From the NCBI GenBank assembly GCA_946699065.1, contig CAMPDV010000078.1, positions 310,001-374,000 of the forward strand: DNA of 64,000 nt. The letters run 5' to 3'. Each line of letters begins with the position of its first letter. Within the stretch, counting starts at the first letter, position 1. The stretch comes from Loxodes magnus. Taxonomy: Eukaryota; Ciliophora; Karyorelictea; Loxodida; Loxodidae. A program made the translations under genes and the position numbers. Below, piece by piece: positions 36,985 through 50,244 of this stretch. The notes under the pieces were generated by a model. The model made no database searches. It saw only the letters and a list, made by a program, of their open reading frames with translations, and had not been told where the DNA came from.

Positions 36985-37613
36985 TTTAATTTAAATATAA
37001 ATTCACTTGATTTTACCTAAAGCATATTATATAAAATGCAAAGCGAAATAGAAAAGTTAAAAATAAAACAAATAAGTTTTAAAAAAAGGTGAATTTATAT
37101 TTTTTAACTTAGGTTTCTATATACTGCTAAAATGTTTGCTTTAGTAACTTATTAATTTTATTATTTATATACAAGGTTATATCATCTAATTTATTATGAA
37201 GTTCTCTTTTTTTGCTTATAATGAATATTTTTATTTTTAGTTTCTCAAATGATATTTATTAGCTTAAGTGAAAATTAAAAGCTCATAAGTCATAACATGA
37301 TAACAGTATTAAGAAGAGTTACTAATGATTTATTTATTTTTTAAATAGTTTAAAGTTAAAGAAATTTATGTTCATTCTTTTCTTAATTTTTATACTATTA
37401 GTTATGTTTTTATCATACATATAGATACTCTATCTTAAGGAATAGCTTTATCATTTTAAATTGCTATTTATTCAATTGATATTCTCTCAACCTTTATCTA
37501 AATGTAGAAGTATTTAAACTAAAATATTTTAAATAAATATAATCTTTGATATCACAATTATTATATTATATTAAATCTTCAAATTATATTGGAAACTTTA
37601 AAATCTAGTTTGA
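36985..37613. other. AT-rich intergenic region
   Basis: Between the Gag-like ORF and the 3' end of the disordered-protein gene, both on the minus strand. No supportable feature. Confidence 0.45.
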
Positions 37614-38207
37614 TCAATTCTGCAAAAACTTTTTAGAATTGAGCTTAGTCTCTTCTTTCATATAAGAGTCCTCAATTTGACTATTTTATTACTAATCATC
37701 ATATGTACTATTGCTTTCATATTTAAAATCTTCTGTATTATTTTTCTCTTCATAAGATTCATTCTGATTATTTTATGCTTATTCATCCCTTGCACTATCA
37801 CTAAAATTATAAACTTCATTACCTTTTTGATCCACTTACTAATCATCATTTGAGAAAATTTGTTCTTACTGAGTATTGTCCATGTCTTTTTTTTAAATTA
37901 ATTCATTTTGAGCAACATTCTCTTCTTAAGGACTGTTGGTGTTTATTTAAATTTATTGAATATCTTCTGAGTTATTAACTTCTTCTTATATTTCGTTGGA
38001 ACTATTTTTCTCTTATTAAGCTTTTTTTGTATCATTACTATATTATTAAATATCCTATTTTTAATTATTTGCCTAAGATTCTTCTTAAACAACTACATTT
38101 TCTTCCTTTATTTCTTACTTATTAGTTGCATTATGATTTACATTTACTTCACTTCAAACATCAAATAGCTTTGGAGCTTGATTTCAGCCTTAGAATTAAC
38201 AATCCAT
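37614..38207 (-). CDS. Acidic, Gln/Asn/Glu-rich disordered protein, 197 aa
   Basis: The minus-strand ATG at 38,207-38,205 begins MDCQFQGWNQAPKLFDVW. The frame runs uninterrupted to TGA 37,616-37,614. After the first 25 residues the protein is low-complexity: Glu, Gln, Asn, Asp and Ser make up most of it, with repeated QEE and NNS themes and no hydrophobic core, so it should be intrinsically disordered. Two TGA codons are read as Trp in the first 25 residues. The structured N-terminus with Trp and Pro may be the binding part. No family recognised. A SINE copy sits about 55 bp upstream of the ATG, in the promoter or 5' leader. Confidence 0.7.
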
Positions 38208-38263
38208 TGCTTGTAAATTTTAATATTCTATATTTACGCTATTTATACCTTGATATTTGAATG

Positions 38264-38570
38264 ATTTAAAAGATGGTGGAGCTGAGAATGGCCTTCGTGA
38301 CAACACTTTCTGGTTTTATGACTAGGAACAAGTTCCTTTCCTTCGCTGAGAAAGTCCCTGGTCAGAGTCATTTTCTGAAGGGAACACTGTCTTTGAGATT
38401 ATCAGCTCTTGGTAGGGGCTTGAAGCCTGGCTGCTCATAGCGATGGAGCTCCCTAGCAGTTGTGCCTGGAGCACAACAGGATATCCCCGTTATTCTATAA
38501 AAAGAGAGCGTCGGGTCGTGCAATCGGAAAGGAGTTTCCGGTCCAAAAACTTTTTTAGTTGAAATTAATT
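38264..38570 (-). mobile_element. SINE-like element, copy 2, minus orientation
   Basis: This is the reverse complement of the copy at 56,785-57,098, with only scattered differences over about 307 bp, so the two are recent relatives. The A-box-like and B-box-like segments are present. I could not find a target-site duplication: the left flank (TTTGAATG) and right flank (AAAGAACA) do not match, which points to later rearrangement or insertion with deletion. It lies directly upstream of the gene at 37,614-38,207. Confidence 0.8.
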
Positions 38571-39654
38571 AAAGAACATTTTAATAACTAGTTTCTAGCA
38601 TAAATCAAGGAAACTATTATTTAGTAAGTTAGAATTTATTTTAAATTAATAGCTATTTAATTCCTTTTGTATTTTTACAATCCCAATTTTAAAGCATTTA
38701 AATTTAAAGATTTTATTTGCTTCTGTATTTTTATAATATTAATTTGCTTATAGATATATAAAATAAAAGTTAAGCAATAGAGATGTTTATAATTTTAGCC
38801 TATTAGAAAAAACTTATAAGGGCAAATGAATTCATCTACTGTGAGATTATTGCATTTATAGAATACTTCTATTAAGATATTTACCCTTAAATAAATTATT
38901 TGGCCTCAAAAATTCCACTGAAAAAGTAGCCTATTTATATCTGGATATAACTGCAATTTTTATACAATTTAGTTTAAAGTTGAAATTTAGCTATTTAAGA
39001 GATATAAGTAAACTAAAAAGATTTTAAACAGTTATACAATTTTTCGTTGAAAGCCTAATATTTTTTTCCGCAAAAAATAACGCAAATTATAACAAGGCTC
39101 AGATAGTTTCCATCACTACTAGATATATACTAGATTTTTATTCTAGTTATAACCATTTTCAATCTAGAATGAATTTAGATATTTTAGTATTAAAGCAATA
39201 AACATTAAAATAGAAAAAGGCATTAAAGAATAATAACTTTTACTATAAAAGATAGGATAGCTTATTTTACAGTATCCCCTTCAAAGTATTTTAGCTTTTT
39301 TTATTTAGATTTAAATTTAGAAGGAGGTATTATGTTAATTACGCTTCTTGCTTCTGACTTAATTTATTTTGAAAAAAGTAAATATTTTAAACTGCTATTA
39401 ATACATGCTTATACGAGAACATCAACATCTTAGGCTAATTAATAAAATAATCCTTATCTAACTTCCTTTTGAAGTTCTATTTTTGTCAAACTTAAAAAGC
39501 TTATCCAAGCTATTTCAAAATTTAGTTTTTTAGTTCTAAGATTAAGATTTTTTGATTTTGTTTAATAGATTGAATAAATAGACTTGCACTCATAGTGTTT
39601 AATATCTGAATATTATTTAAATTTTGTTTGCAAGGGATAGATATATTTAAAAAT
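38571..39654. other. Intergenic region upstream of the receptor gene
   Basis: AT-rich. No convincing coding frame or repeat. It should contain the promoter of the receptor gene. Confidence 0.45.
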
Positions 39655-42600
39655 ATGGACACCAAGACTTATAAAATCCTTCTGATTCTTAATCTAATTT
39701 ACTAAGTTAATGTAGTGATTTAATTAAGATATGCTTTATTACTACGTAAATAACTCCTATAAACCTACTTAGTTATATAGAAAGCTAATTTGGAGAATAT
39801 ACGTGGAGTCATGATTTTCATATAAGCAACTAATCTCTGACTGACTTAGATTCAGATGAAAATTTAAAGATAAAAATTAGAGAGTTAAATGTAAATATAG
39901 TGGTTGATATTACCTTCAATAAAGCAATTTCTTTCTTCGTAAAATAAACCTTAAGGTAATAAGATTTGTTAATTTTAGTCCTCTACAGATTGAGAGCTTC
40001 AAATGAGAATAAACCATTTCCTAATTCTTTTTATATAGTATCATCATACTAATCAGAAAGCGAAGCTTTGAAATCCATCCTAAAGCATTGAGATTTCTGG
40101 AATGTGGCAACTATTTACTAGTAAGATAGAGAATTTTATTTACCAACAGAAGAACTGATTAAAGTGACTTAGATTAAAGCATCCATTAATATACCATACT
40201 CATATAACTTCAAATAAGATAAATGTGATGACTAAAGTAAATAAAAAGTAGATTTTGAGGTTTCAGATTATTAAAAATTTTAGGAGTTCCAATTAGTATA
40301 TTAAACTGCTAGAATTGCTGATTTTAGTTTATCCTCGAGCAAGCTGTGAAACTCAACCTTTGTGATGGTTACGCTTGAATTTTAGGTTTGGAATCCTCTT
40401 CATTTCTCTATCAATTTAATCTTTCAGACCCATAAAACAATCTTAAGCTGATAGAAAATGGAATTTTAGCTTTAACATAAAAGGGATGAATTCCATAGAG
40501 CTTTGAGCATTTTTACTGAATGTATTTATTGGAATTAATTAATCTTATTGATTAAAAGCTAGAAAACAAAATGAGCATCATAAAGGAATTTAGAAAAATT
40601 GCAGGAAATATGTTCAATAAAAATCATTTAAGCCCTTAATTTTAAATGGTCAATGCCTAAAATTCTAATTTTATCTTAGTAGCTAATTTTAACTAATGTA
40701 GCTACTAAAAAGTCGAGAAAATAATATGGCCTTCTCAAAAATTAAATCCTCCTTTAAATTAAATTCAAATTTAAATTAGTTATTCAACTGATTTAGGTGA
40801 GGGGCTATCTGGGAAGCTGCTGCAAGTTCTATAATTAAATACTAAAAATAACTTCCTTGTTCTATAAAATATGTAAATGAGAAGACAAACGTATTAGCAG
40901 GATATAACTACTCAGGCAATTCTCTAAGCTATGGAAGTCTTTTGGTTAATGCTACTTAAATAGCAACTGAATTCTTAATGAATAAGTAAAAAGTAGGAAT
41001 TGTTCATATCCCTCCAATATCTTTCCTGCAGATCTACTATTCTTTCTTAATTGTTAACTAAATGTTTGGCTTCAACCTTCCTTTCATCTCTTCAACTCCA
41101 ATATTAGAGTTAGAATCTACCTAAACAGTTCCACTTTACTTAGCAAATGTTGAAATCCTAAAACTTAAATTTTTATTTAATTGATAAAAAGAAAAAAATG
41201 GAAAGAAATAGGACTTTACTATGACGCTAAAGTCTACAAACAAGTTATAATATGAAATGTTAAAGAATGGTATGAAAAGAATGGAATAAAGCTACTAAAC
41301 AATGTTACTGTTTTTCCATTAATAAATACTACTGTTGAAAGTAGAAAAGCTTTAGGAAAGAAAGTAGCAAGAGATTTTATGGAAAATGAAATTAAAGTAG
41401 TTGTTGTCATAGGAGAAGCTACCTCACTTCCAATAATTGGATAAGAACTTATATATCTTAATTTCTAACCTGGAGACGTAAATTTCGTGCATACTATACC
41501 TACAAGCTTCCTCTTTGTAAAAACTCCTAATGTTGAGAATGTTGATGATGTTGAGTTTACTTTGCATGGTTCATAGTTTATTACCTTGCCAGCATGAATT
41601 GGAGAGACTGGATAAGATATGATTGAATTCTAAAAAGAATGCGACCCCGAAACAGTTTCAGAATGCTACGTTTGAGAAGAGCCTCTTATAATAGCTTATG
41701 GTGTCAAAGAAGTTATTAAGTAAGGAGAAGATTACAGAAACCCTTTTACTTTGATAAAAGCGATCAGAAGATTAAAAATTACAAGCTGTTCTGGTACAGT
41801 TAAATATTAGAAAGCAATAAATTACAGAAACTTAAGCAACTTCATTATTTCTTCTGTTTATAGCAGAAATTAATCCAATCCATAAATGAATCCAAGAGAA
41901 GAATTTTGCTTAACATGCTCAATCATTTGAAATATTATAGACGAAGGACTATTATGGAATGATAATACCACTTTAACACCTGCTGACTAATTTGAATAAT
42001 ATGAGAATTGTCCCTTTACTGAAAGACATGTATTTGCTTATCATAAAGGCGAAAGATAACTCATAGCCTTCATTATTTCTTTTATATCTTTCATGCTTAT
42101 TTTTGCAGTTCTAGGTATATGAATTTAAAGAAAAAGGAAATACGAGTAAATAACGAGTAAAAGAGAAGCTTCGATGCAAGACGAACTTTTCTTGGTTTTA
42201 TAGTATTCCAATTGATGCAATTAACAGCATTAGGTCCTGATGTAAAGCATATACTGGGTTAATCAGCGTAACTTACAAAAGATTATTTTATTCTAGATTT
42301 GGTAGGAATTGCTAATTCTAGTACTTTCTAAACTATATTCATAATTATTTTTTGCACCTGCATTGTATGATTAATTATGTTAGTTTCATTTTTAGCAAAA
42401 CTAGAAATAGTAACCTCGGTATCATTCTTTCGGGTTTTGGGGAATTTTTCTTTTTTAGCTCTCCCTCTAATGGGAAAAATTCTCCTTGTTCCACTTTCAG
42501 TTATTCTAATGGATCCCTTTAAATGTCTTAAAGGTTAAGATTTAAATATAGATAACTTTATTGATAAACACGAAAGCTTTTTGGAAATAGATTGTGAGTT

Positions 42601-43793
42601 AGAATGCTGAGCGGGCAAGCACTATTTATGAGTTTTTCTATCACTAATAAGCTAAGTAATATTCATTCCTTGGGTTGTATTATCAATGCCTCATTGATAA
42701 GATGTATTTGACTAAACTCTAAACTTGAAGCAAAATCCAATTTATATAGTTATTAATTCTTATATTCTAGTGCTTTTTAGTTACTTAAGTAGCTGCTAAA
42801 AGCACTGGAATTCGAGCTTATATGGCTATTTTTATATAGTCATTATGGTGCTTTTTACATCCTTCCATTTTAAGTATAAAGCGTGGAACTTTGCCTTTTT
42901 AAATTGGTATCTAGAATAGGGCTTTTCTTAATAGCATGAACAATGATATTAATTTAGCTTCTAAATGAAGTGAAAGATGCTTAAGCTAATATATCTTTTA
43001 GGACTTTACTAATAATAGGATACTTTATGATACTATTAGTAGAAATAGTAATAGGATAGAAGAAATACTAAGTTATGCTTAAATGAGATACTCCTGATAA
43101 AGCTATGCTGCTTAGATTTGCCTATAAATGTGGAGCTTAGATTAGCATGCTCTAAGACCATCTGGAAAAATAAAAGTAAATAATTCAATCTAAAGGCTAA
43201 GTGGTGGATTATGCTAAAATAGAGCTTGGAAACTCTTCTATGATTCTTTCAGACTAAATATTAAGTGATAATCTCCTTTCGGAATCTAATCTCAATCAAA
43301 TCTAACTTGCTTCTTAAGATTAATTTAAAGAATCCAAGTAAGAGCACGGAAATTCTAAGAGCCTTGCTTAGTAAGTTTTTTATTTAGAAAATTTAAAAAA
43401 GAATTACTAGATAAGACAAACTCCTTTGACATTACCATAATTCAAAATAATAAGAGCAAAGATTTAATGCATACTGAGGATCGAAAAATCAAAACCCTGT
43501 GGAAATATCGAAGCATAAAATCAAAAGAATGAAGAATAGGAGTAAGAAAAGTAAGAAAATAAAAGAAATTAGATGACTGAAAATTCTATTTTTAACTAGA
43601 AACTTTAGATTTAATATAATTTTAACTACACAAAGGCTAAATTAGAAAAATTATTAAGCAATCTCTTGCTTTAAATGATAAATACTAAGATAAAACTACC
43701 ATCTCTAATCTTAATAACTAATTCATTATTATAGATAAAATACCTAAAAGTCTTTTTTAAGATCAGAGCTTTATTTCTTTTAGCTTAAAATGA
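39655..43793 (+). CDS. Receptor with ANF-receptor-type (Venus-flytrap) ectodomain and multiple transmembrane helices
   Basis: ATG 39,655 starts a signal peptide (MDTKTYKILLILNLIYQ). The ectodomain shows periplasmic-binding-protein motifs: DGYAWILG, ISSTPIL followed by LIKRKKWKEIGLYYDAKVY, and VVVVIGEATSLPI. A first membrane helix near 42,060 is followed by about seven more, with ECWAGKHYLW and MPHWQDV between them, and a Gln/Ser-rich cytoplasmic tail. Candidate GT-AG introns that restore frame lie at 39,714-39,730 (17 nt), about 40,283-40,314 (32), 40,797-40,816 (20), 41,107-41,126 (20) and 42,151-42,170 (20), and one near 43,490. Near 42,907 the join LNW...IGLF needs either an 8-nt intron or a one-base deletion, so the allele could be damaged. 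The TGA at 43,791 is the likely stop. Ligand unknown. Confidence 0.7.
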
Positions 43794-46700
43794 AATTTAA
43801 TTTTAATTACTCATATTAAAAGCAAGCTTTAAGCGAGGGTTTAGAACTAAAGGCTATTAAATGCTAATTATTATAACTAATTTTATAAATAAAAGGGAGA
43901 GTAAATATTATTTAAATTAGCTTTATAAAAATGTCTTAGCTAATTATATCAATATAATCCTTTCTTATTTCTAAGATTTTTTTATATATTTAAGATTTAA
44001 AAGGAATTTTAAAATTTTGATTACACTAAGTTATTGCAACAACTAAGGTAAAAAGGAAGGTATACTATAAGATCAAATACTTGATTTGTTTCTATTAATT
44101 GCTCTTTTATAAAGTTAGTTAATGACAGAGTGACAATGATATATAAAAGCTATAGTAAGCCTAATTAGCAGTTTTAATGCCATGCATATTCTATATGTCC
44201 ATAGAAAATCTAATCAAATACTTTTTTATCTCTAACGAATTTAAAGAGAACAAAAGTTAAATAATAGTAGAAATATATAACTAAATTAGTGCCTTACACT
44301 TAAATTAAAGTAGGCTATTTAGTTTATTTCTAAAAGTATCTTATTCAAACATTTATATCCTAGATAGTTTTACTAGTAAGCTATTATTATTAAATTAAAT
44401 TAGGTAGAATCATACTTTTTTCCTAAATTGGTATAAGATATTTCTAAGTTATAGCTCTATTATATTCTATCCCCTTACTTCCTCTTATATCTTCTCTAAT
44501 TTTTACTAATTTAAATTCAATTTTTTAATGAAAAGTGATTTATATCCTTAAGAACCAATTTAATATAGGTGAAAGTCTTCGATAAACAGAGCCATACATA
44601 ATAGAGCATATATAATATAAATATTAATAAGTTTAAAAATAAAATAAGGTTATATAAGCTAATAAAATAACTACTTTAATTAGCTACCTCATAGCTAATT
44701 AAGCACTATTTACTTTATTATATTATATTATCCTTATTATTTTAACTAATAAATAGATCAAATACATCATATTCAAACTTAAGATTATTATACTTTAATA
44801 ACTTATGCTATTAGGCTATGTGGCATCAAAAAGAAAGGTTATTGATTTAAAAGTTATAATAGTGATAGCTAATAAATTTTATCTTATACTATATCTTATA
44901 TTTATAGGATAGAAATAGGAAGTAATAATTCAGAAATTAATGTAGATTAAAGTAAGAAACTATACTTGAGGATTTATACTTCTAAGGTTTATTTTCTTAA
45001 GCTTTATTGAAATATTTATTAAGGAGTAAGATGAGAAGGATTAAGAAAAGTGTTAGTCAAATCATAGGAGAATTATTTTAAAATTATTAAGAATTTCCTA
45101 ACTTAAAATAACTTTGAAAATAGTAGATTAAATAAACGAATTTTTAAGGCATAAAAGACTTCGACATTGAGCAAATATCTCTGTTAAAAAGCTAGAAAAC
45201 TAATATTTAAAAGTTATATAGAATATGAAGCAAATTGCTAAGAATTGTATTATAAAATCTTGCTTTAATAACTTGAGAAATATTTGTTGGTATAAGAGTA
45301 TAATAATAGCAAGCTAACTTTAAATAATAAACTATATAATAATAAAAAATTGCTTTGTATAACTAACTATTATAATAAGCATCTTATTTACTTGGAATTA
45401 TAAATTTAATAACATTAAAATTGTTATCATTTATCAAGGAGAAAAATAACAAAGCTGAAGTTTTTCAAATAAGAAAAAGATTTATTTGCAGGTAGTAATA
45501 AATTATTTTTTTTAAAGGATAAGGCTAATATTTGGGATTTTAAACGCTGTGTTATATTTTATTCTAAAATAGATTATTTTCATTGTAGAATGAATTAAGT
45601 CATACAATTTTATATGATGTTGCTCATAACTCTTTATTTAAATAACTAATATGATAGAAGAAAATATAAGATATATTCAAAAGTAGCTGAGATAGTTAAA
45701 ATTTAATTTAATCAAATATAAAATTTCAGTAGATAAAAAACTAAATAAGTGCTATTATATAACTAGGCTTAGTTTTAGAAGTTTAAAAGTACATTATCTG
45801 ATTCCGAATATCTTAATTTAGCCTTTATACAAAATAATTCCACTAAATTCTTTTAGCAAATTTAATTAAAATTATTTCACTAACTTTATAAGCAAAACTA
45901 AATAATTTAGCAAAGATATTAAACTATTAACTTAATCAAGAAAGGGATCTAATGTTTAAGATAAAAAATTAAAGGAACTAGAAAAAATTAAAACTAACTG
46001 TTTATAGCAATAGTAAGAGATTAAATCATATGCTATTTGTAAAATTATTTGGGGGTTAGAAAAGAGCTTAACCTTTTTATTAAAATTAAATACAAACATT
46101 TTAAATAAATGAAAGCATTTTAAAATAAAATAAAATAAAATAACTTAATTTATGCTTAAAGGGGCATAAATTAGAACATTAAACCAAGAGAAATTTAAAA
46201 AGCTTTAATTTAAGACTTGAATATCCTATTTCATTTAAAAGGAATTTGATTATCAAATATAACAATAATTTTATACAATTTAAGATTTAATAAAATAATA
46301 GGGATAACTTTCTTTTTAAATTTGTAATTTAGAAGTTAAATAATTATATAGATGTAAAGAATATAGATTAAGTATGTATTTGAAATTTTTTAGATATAAA
46401 ATTAAAATTAGATTTTTAAGTTTTCTTAATTTAAGAGTTTTATTACGTTTCTAAAGTCAATAATTAAAAAAGATAAACATTTATTCTCCCTAAATTATAA
46501 AAGAGAAACAAAATTAAATGTTCTTTCGATAAAAAATGAAATTTTATATTTTTTTACTAAAAAATTATAAAATAGTAAAATGAAATATTTATAGCAAGTA
46601 ATCTTTATAACTAAACAAATATTAAATTTTCTTAAATGATTAAAGATAAAAATTATTAAAAATAATTGATAAAATAAAATATTTTATAGCTATAAGTTTA

Positions 46701-47114
46701 TGAATTTATTTGATGAGACTTAGAATTACTTAAATAATCTAAAAATTTATCTTAGATAAGAAACATAAAGTTGTCTATTTGATAAAGAAAAAATTAAATA
46801 AATATTTTCAAAAATTATAAGAAAAAGCTTAAATCTAAGTAACTAAAGTTTCTAGTTAAATTCTATATAAATGTATATTGCTATAAAACTTATAAAGAAT
46901 CCTGTGATTATCTAATTTATTCTATTGATAATAATTTATTTATAGTTATATAAGATATATACATAATTTAGATAAATGCATTTATTTGTATTTATTTCTA
47001 ACTAATTATTTCTAAGTTTATCTTATCTGATTTATTTAAATATAGCTAATGATAAGTTTAATAGTCTAGTTATAAATTTATACTTTTATTACTAAAAAAT
47101 TAAAATTATTAAAA
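43794..47114. other. AT-rich intergenic region
   Basis: About 3.3 kb between the receptor and tRNA-Phe with no supportable gene. The receptor frame stays open for some distance past the assigned stop but loses protein character. The poly-AAAAT run near 46,130 is simple sequence. Confidence 0.45.
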
Positions 47115-47187
47115 TGCCGAAACCCGGGATTGAACCGGGGACCTTTAGATCTTCAGTCTAACGCTCTCCCAACTGAGCTATTTCGGC
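47115..47187 (-). tRNA. tRNA-Phe (anticodon GAA)
   Basis: The minus strand folds into a full cloverleaf: acceptor GCCGAAA with TTTCGGC, D arm GCTC/GAGC, anticodon stem TTAGA/TCTAA enclosing CTGAAGA, and T arm CCCGG/CCGGG with GTTCAAT. The discriminator base is A. No intron. Confidence 0.97.
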
Positions 47188-47540
47188 CATACTTAAATAG
47201 TCATACAAACTATTAAAAGCATAATTATCATTTAATGCTAATAATTTTCTTATATTAAGCAATCAAATTAAAATCCAGTTATAAAAGCGTAAAATAACTT
47301 AAAGATATAATTAAGTTAAAATCCATCTACTACTAGTAAAGATAATTCTATTACTATAAAGTAGCTTTGTATATATAAAGATCTTAATATACTTAATATT
47401 AAAAGCATATATATTAAATTAGCTATTCTCTATAAACTTAATAGCATATATGAAGAAATAATAAAACTAATTACTTTTTATTAAACTAAAAGTTTGAGAA
47501 ATATATAAAGGAAACCTTTCTATTTTATAGAATCTATTAA

Positions 47541-48507
47541 ATGGAATCTCAAAAATAAAACAATATAATTAAGATTATATTCTTAAGAAAGATGTTAAGA
47601 AGCAAAATTAGTTATGAAGAGAGAAATTTTCGCGTAATTCGGAATAGATGTCACTAAATATGAAATCATTCCTAACTTAATTCGATTGAGATATATAAAT
47701 AAATAGAAACTATTTTATGATTTTCAAATCTTAAGAAGACTTATTCTCTATAGAATAAATAATTTTATTAACAAGAAATTAACATTGAAAGAACTTATAA
47801 AAGCGATACTTTCATAAAAAAGTATAAAATGAGATACTGTTTATATCTGGAGGATTTTAGAGCTGTAGATTTACTATATATTCATCAAAAAAAACAGAAA
47901 ATTATTAAATGTAATTTGAAAGAAGTACTCATAAAACTCATAAAATCAATTTTAATAAAAGGAATCTAATTTATATCATTTCAGGGTCTAATTCTATTGA
48001 TAACGATTAATGATTTCATGTGGCAGAATATGAAGCATTCAATATAAGCAAAAATAATTTTAACAGTATTTAAGCTATCTAAATTCCAGTTAATTTTTTT
48101 GGATGTGACTAACATAATAAATAGGTTATGTATTTGGTGGATTTAATTAGTAATAAAATTATTGTAAGGATATTTAAGTATACGATATAATTAGCAATGA
48201 ATGGAAAATAAGTAATTTACATCTATTTAAAGGTGGATTATTCTCAGCAATATTTATTCCTCAAATAAAGGCTTTTCTAATATATGCAAACTAAAAATAA
48301 TTAGATACCTTACTATTTGATTTTTAATCTATTCAAATTAAAGGCTAGCCATATCCAATGAATTTGAGTGCTTAATGTGATAATAGAAAACCAGTTCTAA
48401 GCAAAAATTAGGATTTTTAATTCAATCTTGATAATATGCTATATAATTATGATCTGAGTACTAAAAAGTGGAATCTGATCCAGTGGGATTGGTAAACTTT
48501 GTAATGA
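47541..48507 (+). CDS. Kelch-like beta-propeller protein, multi-exon
   Basis: ATG 47,541 is the first plausible start. Several frames in turn carry kelch-like strands: LFISGGFQSCRFTIYS (about 47,845), IYIISGSNSIDNDQWFHVAEYEAF (about 47,975-48,045) and GYVFGGFNQ with DIQVYDIISNEWK (about 48,125-48,210). The GG doublet followed by a Tyr/Trp pair marks each blade. The frame changes between blades fit short introns like those in neighbouring genes, but I did not place them, and a decayed gene is also possible. TGA is Trp at DQWFH. The TGA at 48,505 is the likely end. Kelch propellers bind partner proteins, often as ubiquitin-ligase adaptors or actin binders. Confidence 0.5.
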
Positions 48508-49539
48508 TTTGAAGTTTTATATATCTTAATATTTAGTTTTTAATTTAAAATAAATGTATATAATCTATTAGAAGATTAAGTATAAATTATGTTTGAACTA
48601 AGTTTATAGCTGTTTTTGAATTAAATGAATTAAAAGTATTTGGTTAATTTAAATGAATTTCTTGATAGTTATTAGTATTAAACAATTTGTAATCCATTTA
48701 TATTTGGTTTTAATCCTTGTTATAAATTGAGTAAATTTAGGTTTTATTTAATTTAAATGATGTCTCTTTTTAAATAAAGCTATAAAAGATATTAAATAAG
48801 CATTCTATTTTTAACTATAGAATAAAAATATTTAGATGTATATATAAAGCTTGATTAAGCTTTAATAATATCCTGACACTTATTATATGTTTTATTCTAT
48901 AAACAAATCTACCATTAAAATACTTGGATACATTTTTTAATTTCTTAATAGCAGTTTTAACAAGCATAATGCTTAATATAGATAGACTCTTTTTTAGAAA
49001 TAATTTACAATAGCCTTTTGATTAATCACAAATAATATAAACTTTATATAATCTTAATAGATTAAAAGTTTAGTGCTAAGATAAAAATAACAAATTAGCC
49101 TATATTAAAGTTCTTATTTATTCTGAGATAGTTTTTAGTTATTACCTTATGCAAGTAAATCCATTCTATTATATCAAAGAAATATTACACTAATTATTAT
49201 TAAATATAATAGTATCATGATAATGCTGCTTTATATACTTATAAAGCACCTCACCACTATTTATAAGTTTTATTATACATAACTACATTAATATATCAAT
49301 TCTGCTATTTAATCAAATGTATATAATCAAACATTATGCTTAAATCCCTATAACCAACATATAGTTATATACCTATTTACCATCAATTTACTAATTATAT
49401 AACTGTAACACCTAATTATTTTATGCCTTAGTCTTAAATTACCTTATTAACAACTGTCTAATCAACAAAATACAACTTAAACATTCAATTCTTAAAGAGT
49501 TAAATACCCTTCAATTATACTTATACCTAGTCACTTTTT
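48508..49539. other. AT-rich intergenic region
   Basis: No supportable gene or repeat between the kelch-like gene and the next plus-strand ORF. Confidence 0.45.
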
Positions 49540-50244
49540 ATGCCTTATAATGAAAATGCTCACTAAGCTACCATATTTAATAATTATAATATTATCTTTT
49601 AGAAAACATTCAATAGAGTGAAGTGACGGAGAAAATATCGCGAATTTTCTAGTGGAGGAAAGTTTAATGCAATCAACTTCTAATTTATTTGTGATATGCA
49701 TTTCAATAATATACAATTACTTGCTACTATTCAGGCACCAGTTAAACTTAGTAATTGAAATCAACAATTTTAAGATATGGAATTTTAAATTTACCAAAAA
49801 AGTGAGAATTACACTCCAATAGAATAATTAAGTAATATTAAAATCAGAATATTTAAAGAGGAAGATTTAGAAAACACTAAAATTATATTAAAATAAAAGA
49901 AAAAATCTGATTCTTCTAAGTTAAGACAAAGAAATAATTAGAATCTATTAAAATCATTTTAATCTTCAATTATAAAAAATTTAAATCACATTCCACTAAA
50001 ACAATTTCTCTACTAGTTTATCTAAAAACAAAGGATAAACTTTTGCTTATAAATATAATCTAAATAATTAGATATTAGATCTTTGTTTAAACTTAATGCT
50101 TTATGCATTTAATTAACTGAAGATAAAATTTAGGTATATAAATAATAAAAGCTAAAATCAAACTTTCAATACTAAATTTTAAAATAAAATTCTTCGTTTT
50201 GTCATTCTGTATCAGGTATTTCTTTTTCATTTGGTTCTTAGTGA
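49540..50244 (+). CDS. Hypothetical protein, 234 aa
   Basis: ATG 49,540 (MPYNENAHQATIF) to TGA 50,242-50,244 in one frame. The first 160 residues look like real protein (e.g. EFSSGGKFNAINF, then KIRIFKEEDLENTK), with Lys/Gln-rich helices after. Two in-frame TGAs (about 49,624 and 49,756) are read as Trp. The last 25-30 codons overlap the 3' end of the minus-strand coiled-coil gene, so the true end may be earlier, through an intron that I cannot see. The minus-strand ORF at 49,531-49,716 is its shadow. No family recognised. Confidence 0.5.
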
